Part shown: in pieces, positions 9,206 to 19,203 of the stretch
Numbering within the stretch: the first letter of the stretch is position 1
Layout: each line of letters begins with the position of its first letter
NCBI RefSeq assembly: GCF_003584645.1
Contig: NZ_AP017928.1
Location: 3,882,395-3,946,394 of the forward strand
Length of the DNA stretch: 64,000 bases
Source: Methylocaldum marinum
Lineage (GTDB): Bacteria > Pseudomonadota > Gammaproteobacteria > Methylococcales > Methylococcaceae
Direction of reading: 5' to 3'
Position numbers and translations under genes: made by a program
The notes under the pieces: model-generated
The model's input: only the letters and a program-made list of their open reading frames with translations
Database searches by the model: none
Told to the model about the DNA's origin: nothing

Positions 9206-12200
9206 ATGGCCCTTACCGCCGAGCAACGGATCGCCGCCGTCCAGACGCAAGCGCCGGATGTCGAAACCGGCGAGCGGATCGCGACCGCCTCCCACACCGG
9301 CGCCCTCGCCGCCGGGGCGGCTCTCGCCGCCAAGGGCGGCTGGGTCGGACTGACCGCCTACGGCGCCGGCATGGCCGGGGCATATGCCGGCGACTGGGCG
9401 GCCGACAAGTTGGGCCTCGCCGAGGTCGCCGCCGACGGCCTCGCCGCTTTCGGGCTGCGGACGATCGGGCAGGGCGGCCCCCATCCCGGGGTGGTCGGCT
9501 GCCAGGTCGCCCATAACCACGGCTTCGCCGGCTTCCTCGCCACCGTGGCCGTGGGTGCACTGGCGGCGGTAGCGGTCGGAGCGCTGGTGGTTGCCACCGG
9601 CGGCGCGGCCGCGGTGGCCCTGATCGGTGCCGCCGCGGCCGGCGGCTTTGCCGGGGGACTGGTGGGCGGCGCCCTGGGTGGGGCGCTGGCGCAGATGGGC
9701 GCCCGCACCGGCCCGATCACCACTGGCTCCCCGGATGTGCTGATCGCCGGCAAGCCGGTCGCGCGCATGACCGATACCGCCGCCTGCAGCAAGGAATCCG
9801 CGCCTTTCCCGCTCATCGAAGGCAGTGAGACCATCTTCGTCAACAACCTGCCGATGGCGCGGGTGGGCCACCGGCTCGCCTGCGGCGCGGTGCTCGACGA
9901 AGGCGTCGACTCGGTGTTCATGGACCACACCACCGTCGCCTGCGCCGAGCCCGCCCCGGCCATCCCGGTCTGGGGCCGGGTCCTGGTCGACTGGCTCGGC
10001 ATCCTGCCGCTCGGCAAGTTCGCCGCGGGGCTCGGCCGGCGCGCCAACCGCACCGCCTCGGCGCGCGCCGCCGGCACCCCCCGCCACTGCCAGACCCATT
10101 GCGGCGATCCGGTGAACGTCGCCACCGGCGAATTCGTCGAGTGGCGCACCGACATCGACATTCCTGGCGTGCTCCCGTTCCAGCTCCGGCGCAGCTACCG
10201 GACCCGCGCGGACGCGGCGACCCGGAGCCTCTTCGGCCCCCATTGGTGCGATTCCCTGACCGTCGCACTGGTGCGGCGCGGCGCCCTTATCGACTATCAC
10301 GACGACGAAGGCGTGTGCTGGACCTTCGATGCCCCTTATGCGGTGCTCGACGCCCATCATCTCAAGGCGCCCCAGCTGGTACTGCGGGGCACCCGCGACG
10401 CCCCCGAACTGCACGATCGCGAGACCGGCGCCCGCTATCATTTCGACTGGCAGGGCGACAGCGCCCGGCTGAGCCGGGTCGAGGACGGCTACGGCAACCA
10501 TTACCGCCTGCACTATCGGCGGGAACGCCTGGTGCGGCTCGAACATAGCGACGGCTACACCCTCGATTTCGCCTGGCGGCCCGAGGGCACCTTGGGCGCG
10601 GTGTGGCTGCACGAGCCCGACGGTCCGCCGGTGGAACTGGTTCGCTATCAGCACGACGCCCGGGGCCGGCTGATCCGGAGCCAAAGCGACGCCAGCGGCC
10701 ACCTGGTCTACGCCTACGACGAGCACCACGGGATCATCGCCTGGGGCGACAGCGGCCGGACCTCGGTTCAGCTCCGGTATGACGATGCGGGCTGGGTGAC
10801 CCGAGTCGACACGCCGCACGGCATCCATGCCGCCTGCTTCGAGTACGACCGCCCCGCGCGGATCACCCGGGTGTGGCTCGACGGCGCCTGCACGACCTAC
10901 CACTACACGGCCGACGGTCTCGTCACCCGGGTGATCGATCCCCTGGGTGCGGAGACCGTCACCGCCTGGGATGCCTACCAGCGGAAAGTGAGCGAGACCG
11001 ACCCGCTCGGCCGGGTCACCCGCTACGCCTACACCGACGAAGGCTGGCTCCGGGGCATCACCGACCCGTGCGGCCGCACCACCCGCTTCACCTATGACGA
11101 GGCCGGCAACCGCCTCCGGCTCGAGACGCCGGACGGGCAGCGCTGGCACTGGACCTACGATGCCGCCGGGAATCTCCGCACCGAACAGACCCCGGACGGC
11201 TTGGTCACCCGCCTGGAACGGGACGCCCGCGGCCGGCTCGTCCGCCACATCCGGCCGGACCGGAGCGAGAGCCGGTTCCACTACGATGCCCTGGGCCGGC
11301 CCTGCGGCGTGACCGCCCCCAACGGCGGCGTGACCCGCTGGGCCCAGGACCGGCTCGGCCGGGTATTCGAAACGACCGATGCCGAAGGCGCCCTGACCCG
11401 CTACGCGTACCCGCCGAGGTCCGACGACGCGGCGCCCAAGGCCCGCGGCCATACCGCGCCGAGCCGGGTGATCCTCGCCAACGGCGACACCTGGACCTAC
11501 CGCTACGACGCCGAGGGTCTCCCGGACGCCGTTACCGATGCCGCCGGCCACACCCGACAGTACCGCTGGGGCGCTTACGATCTGCTGGAAAGCCATAGCG
11601 ACCCCTTGGGCGGCGTCACCCGCTACCGCTACGACGCCCAGGCCCGGCTCGCCGCCGTCACCAACGCCCTCGGCCAGACCTGGCGCTACACTTACGACCC
11701 GGCCGGCCGCTGCGTCCAGGAAACCGACTTCGCCGGGCGTATCACCCGCTATCGCTACGATGCCGCCGGCCGCCTGCTGGTGAAGACCGCGCCCGACGGC
11801 CACGACTATTGCTACACCTGGGACGAGCGCGACCGCCTGACCCGCATCGACGCCGGCGACAGCCGCATCGACTACGCCTACGACGAATCGGGCCGCCTCA
11901 CCCGCGCCGCGCTGTACCGGGGCGACACCCTCGAGAGCGAGACCTGCTTGCGCTACGATCCGCACGGGCGCTTGCTGGAAGAAACCCAAGGGCCGCACCG
12001 CATCGCCTGGCGCTACGACGCCTGCGGCCGCCTCGCCGGGCGCACCACCCCGCTGGGCACGGTGGCCTACGATTACGACGCCCTGGGCCTGCTCGACGCC
12101 CTCACCGGCCCCCGGGGCGAGGTGCATGTCCAGCGCGACCTCCTGGGCCGCATTCTTCAACGCAGCAGCCGGCCCTTCGGACCCGACGGCCACCCGGTCC

Positions 12201-13846
12201 TCGTTCCGGGGCCGCAGTTCCACCTCACCCAGCGCTTCGACGCCGCAGGGCACCTTCTCGCCCAGGCGCTCCGCGGCGACGGCCTCCCGTCGGCCCAGCG
12301 CCGCTACCACTGGCAGCACGGCCGGCTGATCGGCCTCGACGACGCCCGCTTCGGACGCACCCGCTACCGCTACGACGCCCGCGACCAGGTGCTCGAGGCC
12401 CGGTACGACCCCGGCCCGGGCTACGGCCCCACGCTCGGCGGCCTCTCGCCCGGCCCGACCCTGCAGCCCGGTGTCACCGCGGAAACCTTCGGCTACGATG
12501 CCTTGGGCAACCTCTGCGGACAGCACACCCCGCAGGCGCACGCGGACCAAACCTACACCCCGGCCGGCAGCGTCGCCCGCCGCGGCCAGACCGAGTACCG
12601 CTACGACGAACGCGGCCGCACCACCTGCCGCACCGAGCACCGCCCGGGGTTTCGGCCGCACACCTGGCACTACCGCTGGGACGCCTTCGACCGCCTGATC
12701 CAGGTCCACACCCCGGACGGCCAGGTCTGGCGCTACACCTACGACGCCTTCGGCCGGCGCCTCGCCAAACACTGCCTCACCCCAGGCCGCGCCGGCCGGC
12801 GCCGGCCCCTGGTCGAAGCCCAGTATCTCTGGGACGGCCCCAACCTCGCGGTCGAATGGCGACGCTACGGGACGACTGACGCGGCGGCCGCCCCCACCGA
12901 AACCCGCGAATGGCATCACGAGCCCGGCACTTTCGTGCCCCTGGCCCTGGCTTACCAACGCGAGCAAGCCCGCCCCGCCTGGCTGCACGTCGTCACCGAC
13001 CCGCTCGGCACCCCGCGGGAACTCGTCAGCGACGACGGCGAGGTCGTCTGGGCCGGCCGGCTGCGCACCTGGGGCCGGCTCGACCGCTGGGCGGTCAAGG
13101 ACGATGACACCCGCCTGGCCCGCCGCCTGCCGCGGGGCTACCGGACCGCCGCCAACGACCCCTACATCGAGGTCGATCTGCGCTTCCAGAACCAGTGGGA
13201 AGACCCGGAAAGCGGGCTGTACTACAACTACCAGCGCTACTATGATCCCGACACCGGGCAATACCTGAGTCCCGATCCCATCGGGCTCCGGGGCGGCCTC
13301 CGGCCGCACGGGTACGTGCACAATCCCGTGGGCTGGGTCGATCCGTGGGGGTTGGCGGGGTGTCCGCCGGAAGGTAATGTTCCAGATAGCGCTGCTTCCG
13401 CCATACATCCCGGAAGATTGGCGGCGGAATCTAGTGAAGTATCTCAAGAATCGATTATACGGGCATTGCGTCAAAGTGGCTCTGTCGAGGGTGCAGCAAC
13501 AGCGAAACTCATGAAACGTGGAGACGTTAATGTCCGTTTAGTGCCTACCGACCCATGGGGAGGTGGGGCCGCTGGTAGAGCGCCGTTTGGCTCAGACACT
13601 GTGTACTTGTCACTAGACAAACTGTCATCTCCAGCCAGTGCGGCAGGCGTAGCGGCACACGAGACAAGGCATGTGCTACAGAACTTGACGCCACAAACCT
13701 ATCGCCAAGTTCACGAGTTGCAAGCATACCAATGGCAGAGAGCGGTTGATCCTGCATTTAATATGTCAGATGACGCGATTTCACGGTTTATTCACACTCA
13801 TCCGCTGTATAGAAATGTGCCACCCAGCTTAACGGGAGGGCGGTAA
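9206..13846 (+). CDS. rhs: PAAR-Rhs polymorphic toxin with HExxH tip (full-length)
   Basis: The 1546-residue product begins with a hydrophobic Ala/Gly-rich region (about 25-60 and 108-160), the kind bound by Eag chaperones. A PAAR spike-tip domain follows (about 170-240, TGSPDVLIAGKPVARMTD). A long Rhs/YD-repeat shell runs from about 310 to 1360 with many YDxxGR repeats. The conserved self-cleavage region ends SPDPIGLRGG...NPVGWVDPWGL near 1385. The last 160 residues are a distinct, lower-GC toxin with H1485-E-T-R-H1489 and, 18 residues later, HELQAYQW, which could supply a third zinc ligand. The shell would be released by autoproteolysis and the tip delivered into a target cell. A cognate immunity gene overlaps the stop. 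This is the only intact full-length Rhs in the window. Confidence 0.93.
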   Translation: MALTAEQRIAAVQTQAPDVETGERIATASHTGALAAGAALAAKGGWVGLTAYGAGMAGAYAGDWAADKLGLAEVAADGLAAFGLRTIGQGGPHPGVVGCQVAHNHGFAGFLATVAVGALAAVAVGALVVATGGAAAVALIGAAAAGGFAGGLVGGALGGALAQMGARTGPITTGSPDVLIAGKPVARMTDTAACSKESAPFPLIEGSETIFVNNLPMARVGHRLACGAVLDEGVDSVFMDHTTVACAEPAPAIPVWGRVLVDWLGILPLGKFAAGLGRRANRTASARAAGTPRHCQTHCGDPVNVATGEFVEWRTDIDIPGVLPFQLRRSYRTRADAATRSLFGPHWCDSLTVALVRRGALIDYHDDEGVCWTFDAPYAVLDAHHLKAPQLVLRGTRDAPELHDRETGARYHFDWQGDSARLSRVEDGYGNHYRLHYRRERLVRLEHSDGYTLDFAWRPEGTLGAVWLHEPDGPPVELVRYQHDARGRLIRSQSDASGHLVYAYDEHHGIIAWGDSGRTSVQLRYDDAGWVTRVDTPHGIHAACFEYDRPARITRVWLDGACTTYHYTADGLVTRVIDPLGAETVTAWDAYQRKVSETDPLGRVTRYAYTDEGWLRGITDPCGRTTRFTYDEAGNRLRLETPDGQRWHWTYDAAGNLRTEQTPDGLVTRLERDARGRLVRHIRPDRSESRFHYDALGRPCGVTAPNGGVTRWAQDRLGRVFETTDAEGALTRYAYPPRSDDAAPKARGHTAPSRVILANGDTWTYRYDAEGLPDAVTDAAGHTRQYRWGAYDLLESHSDPLGGVTRYRYDAQARLAAVTNALGQTWRYTYDPAGRCVQETDFAGRITRYRYDAAGRLLVKTAPDGHDYCYTWDERDRLTRIDAGDSRIDYAYDESGRLTRAALYRGDTLESETCLRYDPHGRLLEETQGPHRIAWRYDACGRLAGRTTPLGTVAYDYDALGLLDALTGPRGEVHVQRDLLGRILQRSSRPFGPDGHPVLVPGPQFHLTQRFDAAGHLLAQALRGDGLPSAQRRYHWQHGRLIGLDDARFGRTRYRYDARDQVLEARYDPGPGYGPTLGGLSPGPTLQPGVTAETFGYDALGNLCGQHTPQAHADQTYTPAGSVARRGQTEYRYDERGRTTCRTEHRPGFRPHTWHYRWDAFDRLIQVHTPDGQVWRYTYDAFGRRLAKHCLTPGRAGRRRPLVEAQYLWDGPNLAVEWRRYGTTDAAAAPTETREWHHEPGTFVPLALAYQREQARPAWLHVVTDPLGTPRELVSDDGEVVWAGRLRTWGRLDRWAVKDDDTRLARRLPRGYRTAANDPYIEVDLRFQNQWEDPESGLYYNYQRYYDPDTGQYLSPDPIGLRGGLRPHGYVHNPVGWVDPWGLAGCPPEGNVPDSAASAIHPGRLAAESSEVSQESIIRALRQSGSVEGAATAKLMKRGDVNVRLVPTDPWGGGAAGRAPFGSDTVYLSLDKLSSPASAAGVAAHETRHVLQNLTPQTYRQVHELQAYQWQRAVDPAFNMSDDAISRFIHTHPLYRNVPPSLTGGR

Positions 13847-14229
13847 TGAAAACTGAGAAACAGAATATCTGCAGAAAGTGCGGTGGGAGGCTTCAAATGA
13901 TAAGTCGGACAGGTGCGGTCGAGACGTATCGATGCGAGCAGTGCGGAAACGAAGAATACATCCATTTTTCGATCTCTCCTGACGAGCTTTATGCAGCGCA
14001 AAAGGGTACTGTAGAGGTGTGTATTGACTGGCGTGAACAAGATGCGGACATAAAGACTATTATGAAATTGCGACGTTTGGTTCCAGAGTTGAAAGGGAAG
14101 TCGCTCGACGATGTGCGAAATAGTCTTCACGTGGGGCAGTCCTTTAGCTTGGGTAGATATTTTTCAGACCAAGCAGATGACTTAAAGGCTAAGTTGGAGG
14201 AGATTGGGTTAAGCGCAAGATGTGTTTAA
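13846..14229 (+). CDS. Immunity protein for the Rhs HExxH toxin, zinc-ribbon type
   Basis: The 127-residue product overlaps the rhs stop (TAATG) and has a GGGAGGGCGG site. The N-terminus carries CRKCGG and CEQCGNE, 21 residues apart, a typical zinc ribbon. The C-terminal half (LRRLVPELKGKSLDDVR...DLKAKLEEIGLSA) has the helix-strand pattern of the ribosomal L7/L12 C-terminal or ClpS-like fold. Immunity is inferred from the one-base overlap with the toxin. The base composition (about 47% GC) is far below that of the Rhs core, as for the toxin tip. Confidence 0.72.
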   Translation: MKTEKQNICRKCGGRLQMISRTGAVETYRCEQCGNEEYIHFSISPDELYAAQKGTVEVCIDWREQDADIKTIMKLRRLVPELKGKSLDDVRNSLHVGQSFSLGRYFSDQADDLKAKLEEIGLSARCV

Positions 14230-14273
14230 TCGCTCATTGTTCCAGACAGTAAGTCTCTTCTCGGTTTGAGCGC

Positions 14274-14313
14274 CACAAAGGGGTCAGCGCCACAAAGGGG
14301 TCAGGTCTTGCAA
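14274..14313 (+). repeat. Tandem pair of the AAAGGGGTCAGG repeat
   Basis: A partial and a complete copy of CACAAAGGGGTCAGGTC... lie in tandem. Complete copies recur at 36009-36031 and 46210-46232. Here and at 46.2 kb the repeat runs directly into a Rhs core fragment at the identical position, so it marks a recombination boundary. Confidence 0.75.
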
Positions 14314-14390
14314 TCCCCTACGGCACCCCCGACCCGGCGGCGGCCGCCCCGACCGAAACCCGCGAATGGCATCACGAACCCGGCACTTTC

Positions 14391-15287
14391 GTGCCCCTGG
14401 CCCTGGCTTACCAACGCGAGCAAGCCCGCCCCGCCTGGCTGCACGTCGTCACCGACCCGCTCGGCACCCCGCGGGAGCTCGTCAGCGACGACGGCGAGGT
14501 CGTCTGGGCCGGCCAGCTGCGCACCTGGGGCCGGCTCGACCGCTGGGCGGTCAAGGAAAGCGACACCCGCCTGGCCCGCCGCCTGCCGCGGGGCTACCGG
14601 ACCGCCGCCAACGACCCCTACCTCGAGGTCGAGCTGCGCTTCCAGAACCCGTGGGAAGACCCGGAAAGCGGGCTGTACTACAACTACCGGCGCTACTACG
14701 ATCCCGACACCGGGCAATACCTGAGTCCCGATCCGATCGGGCTCCGGGGCGGGCTCCGGCCGCACGGGTACGTGCACAATCCCGTGGGCTGGGTCGATCC
14801 GTGGGGGTTGGCGGGGTGTCCTGAAGGCGTTAGTGGTACATCGAGACCGGTCAGTGGCTGGGGTGGTAAAAGGATCGATGTCGCAAGCGACTTCATTGCT
14901 AATCGAAAAAACATTGGTAGGAGCCCCAAAGCCCCCGATTTCTACTCAGTCGCAAACCAAAGTGGCGGACGTGTATGGGTTTCTACAAAACCGATTTCTC
15001 AACCTGACTTTGCTCCTTTAGTCGATGCGAAGAATGCAAAAGGATCTGTCAAGGTATTATCAGGCACCCATGGAGATGAAAATGGCGGACTGTATCCCGA
15101 GAAAATGTTCTTCGATGAAGATCATCAACTCTGGGGAAGCCATCCAAAAGTTGAAGTATTGGACATTACCAAAATGTCACCGTCAGAGGTCACCACCGCA
15201 ATCAATAGTCCCGGCCGTATTGTTTGCGCGTGGTGTTTTAGCGAGCGTTCTGTCGCAGTTTTAAGAGCTTTGGGACATATTTCATAA
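14391..15287 (+). CDS. Orphan Rhs C-terminal fragment with unclassified toxin tip (cassette 2)
   Basis: The frame encodes the last 140 or so residues of the Rhs core, including the SPDPIGLRGG and DPWGLAG junction, followed by about 155 residues of an unrelated tip. The reading frame is open back to about 14250 but has no ATG; GTG at 14391 is the first conventional start. The tip has conserved-looking stretches (VKVLSGTHGDENG, FFDEDHQLWG, NSPGRIVCAWCF), but I recognise no toxin family. Without the PAAR and shell it is probably a silent cassette, usable after recombination with a full-length rhs gene. The immunity gene follows at once. GC content drops sharply at the junction. Confidence 0.75.
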   Translation: MPLALAYQREQARPAWLHVVTDPLGTPRELVSDDGEVVWAGQLRTWGRLDRWAVKESDTRLARRLPRGYRTAANDPYLEVELRFQNPWEDPESGLYYNYRRYYDPDTGQYLSPDPIGLRGGLRPHGYVHNPVGWVDPWGLAGCPEGVSGTSRPVSGWGGKRIDVASDFIANRKNIGRSPKAPDFYSVANQSGGRVWVSTKPISQPDFAPLVDAKNAKGSVKVLSGTHGDENGGLYPEKMFFDEDHQLWGSHPKVEVLDITKMSPSEVTTAINSPGRIVCAWCFSERSVAVLRALGHIS

Positions 15288-15745
15288 TGTATTTCGCAGA
15301 CCTTTCTGAGTATTCATACAACCCACGGGAAGCTAGACCAGGCCTTCGAAATGTTGGATGGCTTGATAAAGCTCACGCCTTCGCGCGTGGAAAACTTTCT
15401 GATTCGGTCATTGATAAGTTGTGGCAATTTTCGAAAGTCGCCGTCGCACAAACACGTGGTTTTCACGTCTGTGAAATGTGCAGCCATTTGTCTCATTCAC
15501 CGCTAGTCATTATTCACAATTCTGAACGCCTGAGAGTCGGGTCGGCTGAGATTCGGGTTTTTGGCGCAGACGACTCAGCTTATGCTTGCCCCAATTTGTT
15601 ATGGCACTACGTCGTGGCTCACGACTACCTTCCGCCTGAGGGGTTTATTCAGGCCGTCCTTCATGGTCCAGCTCCGCTTTCAAAAGAGTATTTTGAGCGA
15701 CTGGAATCGTACCGGGTAGCTTGGCGTCTCTTGGAGACGAATTAA
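15287..15745 (+). CDS. DUF7919-like immunity protein of cassette 2
   Basis: The 152-residue product starts MYFADLSEYSYN and contains NVGWLD, a cysteine pair (GFHVCEMCSH), a glycine-preceded GSAEIRVFG strand and HYVVAHDYLPPEGFIQAV. Together these are the pattern of the small DUF7919 family that often accompanies polymorphic toxins. The C and H residues could bind zinc. It overlaps the preceding toxin stop. A second copy, cut short at its C-terminus, lies at 24.8 kb without any toxin. The immunity role is inferred from context. Confidence 0.7.
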   Translation: MYFADLSEYSYNPREARPGLRNVGWLDKAHAFARGKLSDSVIDKLWQFSKVAVAQTRGFHVCEMCSHLSHSPLVIIHNSERLRVGSAEIRVFGADDSAYACPNLLWHYVVAHDYLPPEGFIQAVLHGPAPLSKEYFERLESYRVAWRLLETN

Positions 15746-16989
15746 CATGCTGATGGTCGGGTGGTGGCGAGTTTCTCTACGACGAGCAAGAAGTAAAAAG
15801 TAGGTTGCGTAACAGGGCTGTTCAATGCTTACGAATTTGGGTAAAAGGTTTTGATTTGCCGAGCATGTGAATCGTTGTCCCCGTTAAAACAAAGCCTGCT
15901 GCCGATTTCGGATCATCGTCGCGCGCAAGGGAAGTTGTACGATCTTCCCCACCTGCTGCTGTTCAGTATTCTGGCGGTGATGAGCGGAGCGACCTCGTAC
16001 CGCCGGATTCATCCGTTCATCCGGTACCCATCTGGCGCGGTTGAACGAGGCGTTCGGCTGCCGCTGGCGACGGACGCCCGCCTATAGTTAGATCCGCTAC
16101 GCCTTGCACGGGTTGGACGTGGAGGCGATCGCGCCGCATTTTCGTGCCCACGCGTTGCCGCTGGCCGAGGACGCCATCGTCATCGCGCTCGATGGCAAGA
16201 CCTTGCGCGGCAGCCTGGATCGCTTCGAGGACCGCCGGGCTGCCTGAGCGCCTTCGCCGTCGGAGAACGGATCGTGCTGGGCCAGGTGCTGATCGAGGAT
16301 GCTGGCAAGAACCACGAAATCCAGGCCGCCCAGCGGCTCATCGAAACCCTGGGCCTGGCCGGGCGGCTGTACACGCTCGATGCCCTGCATCTTCAAAAAA
16401 ACGGTTGAGGCCGTGATCGCCACCGGGAGCGATCTGCTGGTCCAACTCAAGGGCAATCATCCCAAGCTACGCGCGGCCGTACGGGCGGTTTGTCAGACGC
16501 AGCCCCATGCCGAGCAGACCTACACGGTGGATCTGGGCCGGCGTCATCGCATCGAACAACGCGTGGCACGGGTCTGGTCTCTGCCTGAAGGGACCGGTCC
16601 CGAACCCTGGCACGCCCCCTTCAAAACCGTGGTCGAGGTCCGCCGTCGCGTGGAGGAATTCAATCCCCGCCGCCGCTGTTTTGAGCTGCGCTAGGCCCCT
16701 GTCGCTGACGACCTCGTCACCCGCGACGCCTCGACGGCCACTTTGGCCGAGGCCATTCGCGGTCACTGGAGTATCGACAACCGGCTCCACGACGTGTTGG
16801 ACACCGCCCTCGGCGAGGATGCGAGCCGTATCCGCAAGAACCCCGATGTATTCGCCCATCTCCGCCATTTCGCGTTGAATCTCCTACGTCACAACGGCCA
16901 ATCCAATATTCACGCCGCCCTTTACGATGTAAGCGTCCGCTGGAGGACAGTCTTTTCCTGATGCCGCCGAACAGTTAACCGTCAGGACC

Positions 16990-18552
16990 TTATACGTTGG
17001 CTGGTTTCCAGTTGTGGGGTAGCAGGCTGTCGATCTCCCTCTGCTTGGTGGTGGGTAAACGGGTCAGGACGTCTTTCAGGTAGGCCTCTGGGTTGAGGTC
17101 GAGTTCCTTGCAGGTTTGGATGAGGCTGAACACCGTGGCGGCGACCTGGCCGCCCTTGGGCGAGCCGAGGAACAGCCAGTTCTTGCGGCCGATGGTGAGG
17201 GGGCGGATCGCCCGCTCACTGCGGTTGTTGTCGATCTCCAGGCGACCGTCTTCGGTATAGCGCTCCAGCGCCGGCCAGTTCTTGAGGGCATAGCCGATGG
17301 CCTGGGCAGTGGGGGTCTTGGGCGCCAGCTGGCGCAGCCGGTCTTCGAGCCAGGCCTTGAACTCGGCCAGGATCGGCCGCGCCTGTTCCTGCCGTAGCTT
17401 TCGGGTGCCTTCGGCGTCGAGTTGCTGTTCCTTGGCCTCCCGTTCGATGGCGTAGAGCCGGCCGATGTACTCCAAGGCCTCATGGGCGCTGATGCGCTTG
17501 CCGTTCTCGGTCTGTCGGGCAATCTCGAAGAACTTGCGGCGCGCATGCGCCCAGCACGCCACTTCCAGGACCTTGCCTGCGGCGAAGATCTGGTCGTAAC
17601 CGGCATAGGCGTCCGCCTGCAGGTAGCCGCTGTAGCCTTCCAGTTTGGCCTTGGGATGCTTGCCCGCCCGGGTTTCGGTGTGGTCATAGACGACGATGGG
17701 CGGCGAGTGGCCGGCGTATACCCAAAACCGGGTTTCCCGCGTCTTGCCGCGGTCCTGCACCGCCACAGTGGTGTCGTCCGAGAAGATCACCGGCTGTTGC
17801 TTGAGCAACGCCAGCATCCGCTCGACCAAGGGCTGCAGCTGCCAGCCGCTCTGGATGACCCAGTCGCACAACGTGGTGCGGGCAATGGGGACACCCTGGT
17901 GGGCAAAGATTTGCTCGATGCGGTACAGCGGCAGGTGATAGCCGTATTTGGCCATCAGCAGATGTGCCAGAAGACCCGGCAGAGGGATGCCCTGCTCGAT
18001 GATTTGCGGCGGGGCCGGTACCGTGGTCAACTGCCCTTGGCACTTCGCGCAGGCGCACTTTTCCCGCCGCGTTTCCACGACCTTCAGTTGCGCCGGGACG
18101 TAATCCAAGCGTTCGGAGCTTTCGTAGCCGATCACCGGCCGTTCCTCACCGCAGGCAGGACACTGCCGGTCTTGTGCCGACAACGGCAATACCACGATCT
18201 CTCGCGGCAGATGCGCCGGCAGTGCGGTGCGCTTCGGTTGATTCTTGGCGGGCGATTGCACCACCACCGTCTTGAACGCCACCGGACTGGCGACGGGGGC
18301 GTCCTCGGGCACCTCATCCCACAGCGGCAGTTGGTCGATGTCGGGGAGGGTCGCCAGTCGCTCGGAACGGGCGCCGAACAGCAGCTTCTTCAGCTGCGCT
18401 AGGTCGAATTCCAGCCGTTCGATGCGCGCCTCGCGCTGGGCCAGGGTGGCCTTTAGAGTACGATTTTCTTCGGCGAGAGCGGCGGCATTCATGGCTGCCA
18501 TTATACCCGGTGGACCACCCGAAAGCCCAGCTCTGATGCGGGTTTCAGGCAC
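16990..18552 (-). CDS. tnpC: IS66-family transposase TnpC
   Basis: The 520-residue product has the IS66 layout: a leucine-rich N-terminal helix (NRTLKATLAQREARIERLEFDLAQLKKLLFGARSERL), a zinc-finger region (CPACGEERP, CACAKCQG), then the DDE catalytic core (FSDDTTVAVQDRGKTR, LQADAYAGYDQIF, IDNNRSERAIRPLTIGRKNW). The C-terminal IS66 tail ends LLPHNWKPANV. The length agrees with full-size family members. A downstream ATG (MAAMNAAALAEENR, 18498) is a possible alternative start. It is the last gene of the tnpA-tnpB-tnpC operon. Confidence 0.95.
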   Translation of the reverse strand: MPETRIRAGLSGGPPGIMAAMNAAALAEENRTLKATLAQREARIERLEFDLAQLKKLLFGARSERLATLPDIDQLPLWDEVPEDAPVASPVAFKTVVVQSPAKNQPKRTALPAHLPREIVVLPLSAQDRQCPACGEERPVIGYESSERLDYVPAQLKVVETRREKCACAKCQGQLTTVPAPPQIIEQGIPLPGLLAHLLMAKYGYHLPLYRIEQIFAHQGVPIARTTLCDWVIQSGWQLQPLVERMLALLKQQPVIFSDDTTVAVQDRGKTRETRFWVYAGHSPPIVVYDHTETRAGKHPKAKLEGYSGYLQADAYAGYDQIFAAGKVLEVACWAHARRKFFEIARQTENGKRISAHEALEYIGRLYAIEREAKEQQLDAEGTRKLRQEQARPILAEFKAWLEDRLRQLAPKTPTAQAIGYALKNWPALERYTEDGRLEIDNNRSERAIRPLTIGRKNWLFLGSPKGGQVAATVFSLIQTCKELDLNPEAYLKDVLTRLPTTKQREIDSLLPHNWKPANV

Positions 18553-18559
18553 TTTCGAC

Positions 18560-18901
18560 TCAGCCGACCCGACCCGCGCGAACCGCGCGGAAACGGGCCA
18601 CCGTCAGGTCCACGCCTTCCAGCAACAGCAGCAGGTCCGAGCGCGAAATCGTCCCCTGAACCGGCTTGCGGAAGCGGCCTTTCTCCAGCCGCTTGTAGGC
18701 CAGCCAGAAACCGTGACGATCCCACCACAACAGCTTCACCTTGTCCCGGCCCCGGTTGAAAAACACGAACACCGCACCCGATAACGGCGAATGCCCCAGA
18801 CTGCTCTCCACCGCCAGCGCCAAACCATCGATGGACTTGCGCAAATCGACCGGCTCGGCCACCACATACACCGCCGCCGCACTCAGAATCGTCGCCAGCA
18901 T
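18560..18901 (-). CDS. tnpB: IS66 accessory protein TnpB (Orf2)
   Basis: The 113-residue product shows the standard IS66 Orf2 signature: VYVVAEPVDLRKSIDGLALAV, then FVFFNRGRDKVKLLWWDRHGFWLAYKRLEKGRF. I chose the ATG overlapping the tnpA stop by one base (TGATG), which fits coupled translation. It is required for IS66 transposition in the family; its precise biochemical role is not settled. Confidence 0.94.
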   Translation of the reverse strand: MLATILSAAAVYVVAEPVDLRKSIDGLALAVESSLGHSPLSGAVFVFFNRGRDKVKLLWWDRHGFWLAYKRLEKGRFRKPVQGTISRSDLLLLLEGVDLTVARFRAVRAGRVG

Positions 18902-19203
18902 CACGAGACCAATGCGGCCACCACCTGCTTCAACAACCCGGCATCGAACCCCGGTTTCACCTCGATGCGAACCCCGCCCACCGACAACCACAGACCACCG
19001 ACTGCTGTCTCACCGCCATCTACCCGCATCAACGTCAGTGGCGCCACCACCGCTGGCTGCGCTACGCGTCGACGCCAGTAGATGAACGCCGCATAGCTGA
19101 CCGCCTCGCGCGCACACCAAGCGCGCACCGACAACCCACTCCCTGCCTGTTGCTCCAGCAGGACCCGCCAATGCATCTCTCGTTCTTGTTTCGTCATCGC
19201 CAT
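18901..19203 (-). CDS. tnpA: IS66 accessory protein TnpA (Orf1)
   Basis: The 100-residue product has the IS66 Orf1 pattern MTKQEREMHWRVLLEQQAGSGLSVRAWC followed by a basic YWRRRV segment, consistent with a small helix-turn-helix DNA-binding protein. It is first in the tnpABC operon. It has a GAGGAGATGGCG context, where GGAG precedes the ATG. Confidence 0.9.
   Translation of the reverse strand: MAMTKQEREMHWRVLLEQQAGSGLSVRAWCAREAVSYAAFIYWRRRVAQPAVVAPLTLMRVDGGETAVGGLWLSVGGVRIEVKPGFDAGLLKQVVAALVS

Noticed and set aside
10500..13200. Regular short DNA repeats resembling a tandem repeat or CRISPR-like array.
   Set aside because: They are degenerate YD repeats of the Rhs shell; units encode GRxxxxxYDxxG motifs and lack identical repeats with unique spacers.
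8864..13474. Open reading frame of 1536 codons on the minus strand opposite the rhs gene (similar ones opposite the copies at 30-33 and 39-43 kb).
   Set aside because: The translation is a low-complexity mirror of the Rhs YD repeats (GVV, AGVGR and PAGG repeats). It has no domain and follows from strong GC bias in the third codon position of the plus-strand gene.
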